Both the position numbers and the translations under genes were made by a program. DNA of 64,000 nt from Pseudorhodoferax aquiterrae (GTDB taxonomy: Bacteria > Pseudomonadota > Gammaproteobacteria > Burkholderiales > Burkholderiaceae_C), in assembly GCF_014652235.1 (NCBI RefSeq), contig NZ_BMYK01000007.1, positions 186,001 to 250,000 on the forward strand, written 5' to 3'. The notes under the pieces are model-generated. The model did no database searches. It was not told the origin of the DNA and saw nothing but the letters and a program-made list of their open reading frames with translations. Shown one piece after another: positions 60,984-64,000 of this stretch. Within the stretch, counting starts at the first letter, position 1; every line of letters begins with the position of its first letter.

Positions 60984-61949
60984 ATGAGCATTCGCCGAAC
61001 CCTTGCGACGCTGGCCCTGGGCCTGTGCGGCGCCCTGGCGGCCGTCCCGGCCCTGGCGCAGCAGACCACCCGCATCGTCGTGCCGTTCGCGGCCGGCGGT
61101 GGCACCGACCAGTACGTGCGCCTGCTGGCGGCCGAACTCGGCAAGCACGGCATGCAGGTGATCGTGGAGAACAAGCCGGGCGCCAGCGGCATCGTCGCGG
61201 CCGACCACGTGGCGCGCGCGCGGCCCGACGGGCTGACCGTGCTGATGACCTCGATGAGCATCCTGGTCACCAACACCGTCCTGTACGACAAGCTGCCCTA
61301 CGATCCGGTCAAGGACTTCGCCTCGGTGTCGCAGATCGCCTACCAGCCGGCGATCCTGGTCGGGCGGCCCGATTTGCCCTACAAGAACATCCAGGAGATG
61401 GTGGCCTACGCCAAGGCCCACCCCGGCAAGATCAACCGTGGCTCGCCGGGCGCCTCCATCCTGACCAACCTCGCGCCGCTGGCGTTCGAGCAGCAGGTCG
61501 GCATCCGCACCATGCACATCCCGTTCAACGGCGACACGCCGGGCCTGCAGGCGCTGCTGGGCGGGCAGACCGACGTACACGGCACCTCCATCACGGGGCC
61601 GCTGCCGCACATCAAGGCCGGCAAGATGGTGGTGCTGGGCGTGATGGACAGCAAGCGCCTGCCGCAGGTGCCCGATGCGCCGACCTTCAAGGAACAGGGC
61701 TACGACATCGAGGCGCTGCTCGCGTACGCGCTGTCGGTGCCGGCGGCCACGCCCAAGGACGTGATCGAGCGGCTCAACCGTGCGGTCAACCAGGTCATCG
61801 CCGACCCCGACTTCGTGGTGCGCGCCCGCGCCATGGGCATGGAGCCGCGCGGCGGCACGCCGCAGGAGCTGAACCGCTTCATCAAGACCGAGTCCGAACG
61901 CTGGCTGCCGCTGCTGCAAAGCCTGAACCTGCCCAGGCAGGGGCAGTGA
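60984..61949 (+). CDS. Bug-family tripartite tricarboxylate transporter substrate-binding protein
   Basis: 321 residues, AGGAG before the ATG. Sec signal peptide: S-I-R-R-T-L-A-T-L-A-L-G-L-C-G-A-L-A with cleavage after A-L-A-Q. Mature motifs R-I-V-V-P-F-A-A-G-G-G-T-D, V-E-N-K-P-G-A-S-G and L-P-Y-D-P-V-K-D-F. Periplasmic carboxylate-binding protein; no membrane partners nearby. Divergent from the lactonase with shared operator-like boxes. Confidence 0.93.
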   Translation: MSIRRTLATLALGLCGALAAVPALAQQTTRIVVPFAAGGGTDQYVRLLAAELGKHGMQVIVENKPGASGIVAADHVARARPDGLTVLMTSMSILVTNTVLYDKLPYDPVKDFASVSQIAYQPAILVGRPDLPYKNIQEMVAYAKAHPGKINRGSPGASILTNLAPLAFEQQVGIRTMHIPFNGDTPGLQALLGGQTDVHGTSITGPLPHIKAGKMVVLGVMDSKRLPQVPDAPTFKEQGYDIEALLAYALSVPAATPKDVIERLNRAVNQVIADPDFVVRARAMGMEPRGGTPQELNRFIKTESERWLPLLQSLNLPRQGQ

Positions 61950-61954
61950 CGGGG

Positions 61955-61970
61955 CCGGCAGGCGCCGGCG
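61955..61970 (+). terminator. Hairpin between convergent Bug and phnX genes
   Basis: GCCGGC-AGGC-GCCGGC, 6-bp perfect G/C stem six bases past the Bug stop and 36 bp from the phnX stop. No T tract. Confidence 0.4.
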
Positions 61971-62006
61971 CTGCGCGGCGGGGGCGCCGTCGCCGGGCGC
62001 GCGCCC

Positions 62007-62846
62007 TCAGGGCTTCTCGCCCTCGCGCAGGCGGACGGCGATGGCATCGAGCACGGGCAGCAGGTCTGCCACCGAATCGATGACGTAGTGCGCGCCGGCG
62101 CTGGTCAGCTGGGCCGTGGCCGCGGCACGCCGCTCCTGCTGCGCGGCCGGTGGCAGCGCGTTCCAGGCGTTGAGGTCCAGGCCCACGGCGTTGCCGCTGA
62201 CGGCCACGCCCACTGTCCAGGTGCCGGCGTTCAGGCCCTCCTGGATGCCGACCCCGGTGTCGTCGACCTTGACCACCGTGGCCGGCCACCAGATGCCCAG
62301 GTCGGCGAAGCAGCGCCACATCATGAGCGGGGAGGGCCGGCCCGCGGCCAGATCGCCCGCGCAGACCAGGTTGTCGGGCACGTAGCCCGCCTGGGCGGCG
62401 ATCGGCAGCACGCGCTCCATGATGGGCCGGTTGTAGCCCGTGGTGGAACCGATCCGCAGGCCGCGCGCACGCACACCGGCGATGGTGTCCAGCGCGCCCG
62501 GGATGAAGTCGGCGAAGTCGGTCACCACGGCCGCGTTCAGCGGCGTGAAGACCTCGTAGAGCCGGTCCACGTCGGCATCGACGAAGGGCCGGCCATGGCG
62601 TTGCTGCCACTGCGCGGCGATTTCCGGCAGCCGGCCCAGGGCCTGGATGTGGTCCCATTTGGCCAGGCCCATGGGGCCGCGGGCCTGCGCGATCGTGAGC
62701 CTGATGCCGAACTGCTCGAACAGCCGCACGAAGGCGCCCATGGGCGCGCAGGAACCGAAGTCCAGCACGGTGCCGGCCCAGTCGAACACGACGGCGCGCA
62801 GCGCGCGGGGATCGGCCGCGGTGGAGGGGGAGGGGGATGTGGTCAT
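62007..62846 (-). CDS. phnX: Phosphonoacetaldehyde hydrolase
   Basis: 279 residues. HAD nucleophile in F-D-W-A-G-T-V-L-D-F-G (D22) and the Schiff-base lysine K63 in G-P-M-G-L-A-K-W-D-H-I, the signature that separates PhnX from other HAD proteins; T-T-G-Y-N-R-P-I-M and V-D-D-T-G-V-G-I follow. It splits phosphonoacetaldehyde to acetaldehyde and phosphate, releasing usable phosphorus. Follows the FAD oxidoreductase by 23 bp. No phnW aminotransferase is seen in the window. Confidence 0.93.
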   Translation of the reverse strand: MTTSPSPSTAADPRALRAVVFDWAGTVLDFGSCAPMGAFVRLFEQFGIRLTIAQARGPMGLAKWDHIQALGRLPEIAAQWQQRHGRPFVDADVDRLYEVFTPLNAAVVTDFADFIPGALDTIAGVRARGLRIGSTTGYNRPIMERVLPIAAQAGYVPDNLVCAGDLAAGRPSPLMMWRCFADLGIWWPATVVKVDDTGVGIQEGLNAGTWTVGVAVSGNAVGLDLNAWNALPPAAQQERRAAATAQLTSAGAHYVIDSVADLLPVLDAIAVRLREGEKP

Positions 62847-62869
62847 CGCTTGCGTCTTTCGAAAGGAGC

Positions 62870-64000
62870 TCACCAGGCGTCCAGCACCTCTTCGGCGATG
62901 CCGAAGGCGGTGCTGGCACCCGTGCCGCTGGTCACGAGCACCACGCGCGTGGCCTCGTTGGGTCGGTCGATCAGGCAGTCGGTCTCGGCCGAGGAAGGAT
63001 AAACGCCGACCCAGCGTTCGCGCACCTTGCACGAGCGCAGCCGCAGCGTGGCGCGCAGGTGCTGCAGGATCAGTGCGTCCACACGCTCCTGCGCGAAGGG
63101 CTCGGGCGCGGCGCCGTAATGGTGCGAATCGCCGACCACGAGCGAGCCGTCGGCGCTCTGCACCACGATCAGGTGGATGCCGTGTTCCAGCGATTCGGCG
63201 TGCTCGCGGCGCAGCTGCGCCAGCAGCGGCGCAGCCGCGGGCAGCCGGCTGTAGCCGTGGTAGCGCACCAGGCTCAGGTCGGCCATCACCGCGCCCGGCA
63301 GCCGAAAGCCGGGCTCGGGCTCCACGCGCAGCATCTGCAGCTGGCACAGCCGCAGCCCGTGCGGCGCCAGCCGCTCGGCGAACAGGCCGTGCAGCTCGGT
63401 GTTGGTGCAGACCACCACGCGCTCGCCGAACAGCAGGCCGCGCGCCGTGCGCACGCGCGGCGTGGCCACCTCCAGCACCGCCTCGCCGAAGCGGAACACC
63501 ACGCCATGGGCCTCGGCCAGCCAGCGCGCGAGCAGGCCGATGGCGGTGCGCGATTCCACGCGCATCTCGTGCGGGCTGTACAGCACCGCCTGGGCGCCGT
63601 CCAGCTGCAGGGCCGGGGCGCGGCGCGCGGCCTCGGCCGGCTCCAGCAGTTCGCAGCCCTGGGCCATCTCGGTCGCCATGAAGGCCTGCAGCACGGGCAG
63701 CGCGAGCGGGTGCGAAGCCATGAGGTACAGGCCGTGGTGCAGGGCCGCGATGCCGGCCCGCGGCGCGACCTCGCCCCAGACCTCGCGCGCGCGCCGGGCG
63801 CGGCGCCAGGTGTCGCCCGCGCCCTGGCCCGTGACCGTGATGAAGCCGAAATTGCGGACCGAGGCGCCGACGCAGACGGCGTCGCGCTCGACCACGCAGA
63901 CCTTGAGTCCGCGCCGCGCCGCGGTGTAGGCATGGGCCAGGCCGACGATGCCGGCGCCGACCACGACGAGGTCGAAATGGGATGCGGAGGAGGAAGCCAC
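62870..64000 (-). CDS. FAD-dependent oxidoreductase of phosphonate clusters (DAO/glycine-oxidase-like)
   Basis: 376 residues visible; the frame reaches the last base, so the GTG at 64000 may or may not be the true start. Rossmann FAD motif V-V-V-G-A-G-I-V-G-L-A-H-A, E-R-D, N-F-G-F-I-T-V-T-G-Q, and C-terminal V-L-V-T-S-G-T-G-A-S-T-A-F-G. This matches the glycine-oxidase-like family found beside phosphonatase genes, members of which are thought to oxidise aminoethylphosphonate-type amines to phosphonoacetaldehyde, the substrate of PhnX. Confidence 0.87.
   Translation of the reverse strand: MASSSASHFDLVVVGAGIVGLAHAYTAARRGLKVCVVERDAVCVGASVRNFGFITVTGQGAGDTWRRARRAREVWGEVAPRAGIAALHHGLYLMASHPLALPVLQAFMATEMAQGCELLEPAEAARRAPALQLDGAQAVLYSPHEMRVESRTAIGLLARWLAEAHGVVFRFGEAVLEVATPRVRTARGLLFGERVVVCTNTELHGLFAERLAPHGLRLCQLQMLRVEPEPGFRLPGAVMADLSLVRYHGYSRLPAAAPLLAQLRREHAESLEHGIHLIVVQSADGSLVVGDSHHYGAAPEPFAQERVDALILQHLRATLRLRSCKVRERWVGVYPSSAETDCLIDRPNEATRVVLVTSGTGASTAFGIAEEVLDAW

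Overview
The window is very GC-rich DNA with almost no third-position A/T in its genes. It has tightly packed operons with ATGA/GTGA overlaps, several LysR regulators, two tripartite-tricarboxylate (Bug-type) solute-binding proteins and many aromatic and acyl-CoA catabolism genes. This points to a betaproteobacterium of the order Burkholderiales, probably Comamonadaceae (inference from gene content; no rRNA or other marker is present). No tRNA, rRNA, CRISPR array or intact insertion sequence was seen.

Layout. (1) 1-8.3 kb, catabolic cluster: a partial short-chain dehydrogenase, a LysR regulator, and divergently a ketopantoate-reductase-like gene, VOC, MaoC, CoA-transferase, AroE-like, Gfo/Idh/MocA, AroQ and an intradiol ring-cleavage dioxygenase. 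It looks like catabolic use of shikimate-type enzymes feeding ring cleavage. (2) 8.4-33.5 kb, the most interesting region: an island with its own sigma-54 gene (rpoN paralogue) and an NtrC-type activator. It also holds three sensor/receiver proteins (one lacking the ATPase domain, one with a decayed ATPase domain), a CheB-CheR-PAS hybrid kinase, a solitary CheB, and glycan genes (GT4, GT9, GT2, O-carbamoyltransferase, UDP-xylose-synthase-like, GmhB-like phosphatase). A PRC-barrel protein, a small lipoprotein and a hemerythrin protein complete it. By eye I find ten -24/-12 elements (GGCA-N6-TTGC type, GG and GC exactly 12 bp apart) directly upstream of transcription units, all in this region; the bottom-strand reading of one of them would be an eleventh. 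I read this as a self-contained sigma-54 regulon for surface glycan and envelope/stress functions. (3) 33.6-42.1 kb, signalling: MCP, CheW, REC-Hpt, HTH-REC, CheY-like, HD-GYP, periplasmic binding protein and PAS histidine kinase. (4) 42.2-47.4 kb, homoprotocatechuate meta-cleavage genes hpaH-hpaE-hpaD-hpaG with a divergent LysR. (5) 47.4-58.8 kb, a long minus-strand operon: luciferase-like monooxygenase, flavin reductase fused to an FCD domain, two acyl-CoA dehydrogenases, enoyl-CoA hydratase, ADP-forming acyl-CoA ligase, SDR, VOC, SnoaL-like, tandem SDR and a Bug protein, with a divergent LysR. (6) 59.8-64 kb, an SMP-30 lactonase and a Bug protein sharing an operator-like motif with region 5, then phosphonoacetaldehyde hydrolase with a partner FAD oxidoreductase.

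A 223-bp repeat with ~19-bp terminal inverted repeats occurs twice in opposite orientation (468-690 and 20235-20457). Each copy starts exactly on the TGA stop codon of the neighbouring gene. It resembles a non-autonomous mobile element (MITE-like).

All functional calls come from reading translated sequence against known family motifs; no database search or computation was run.
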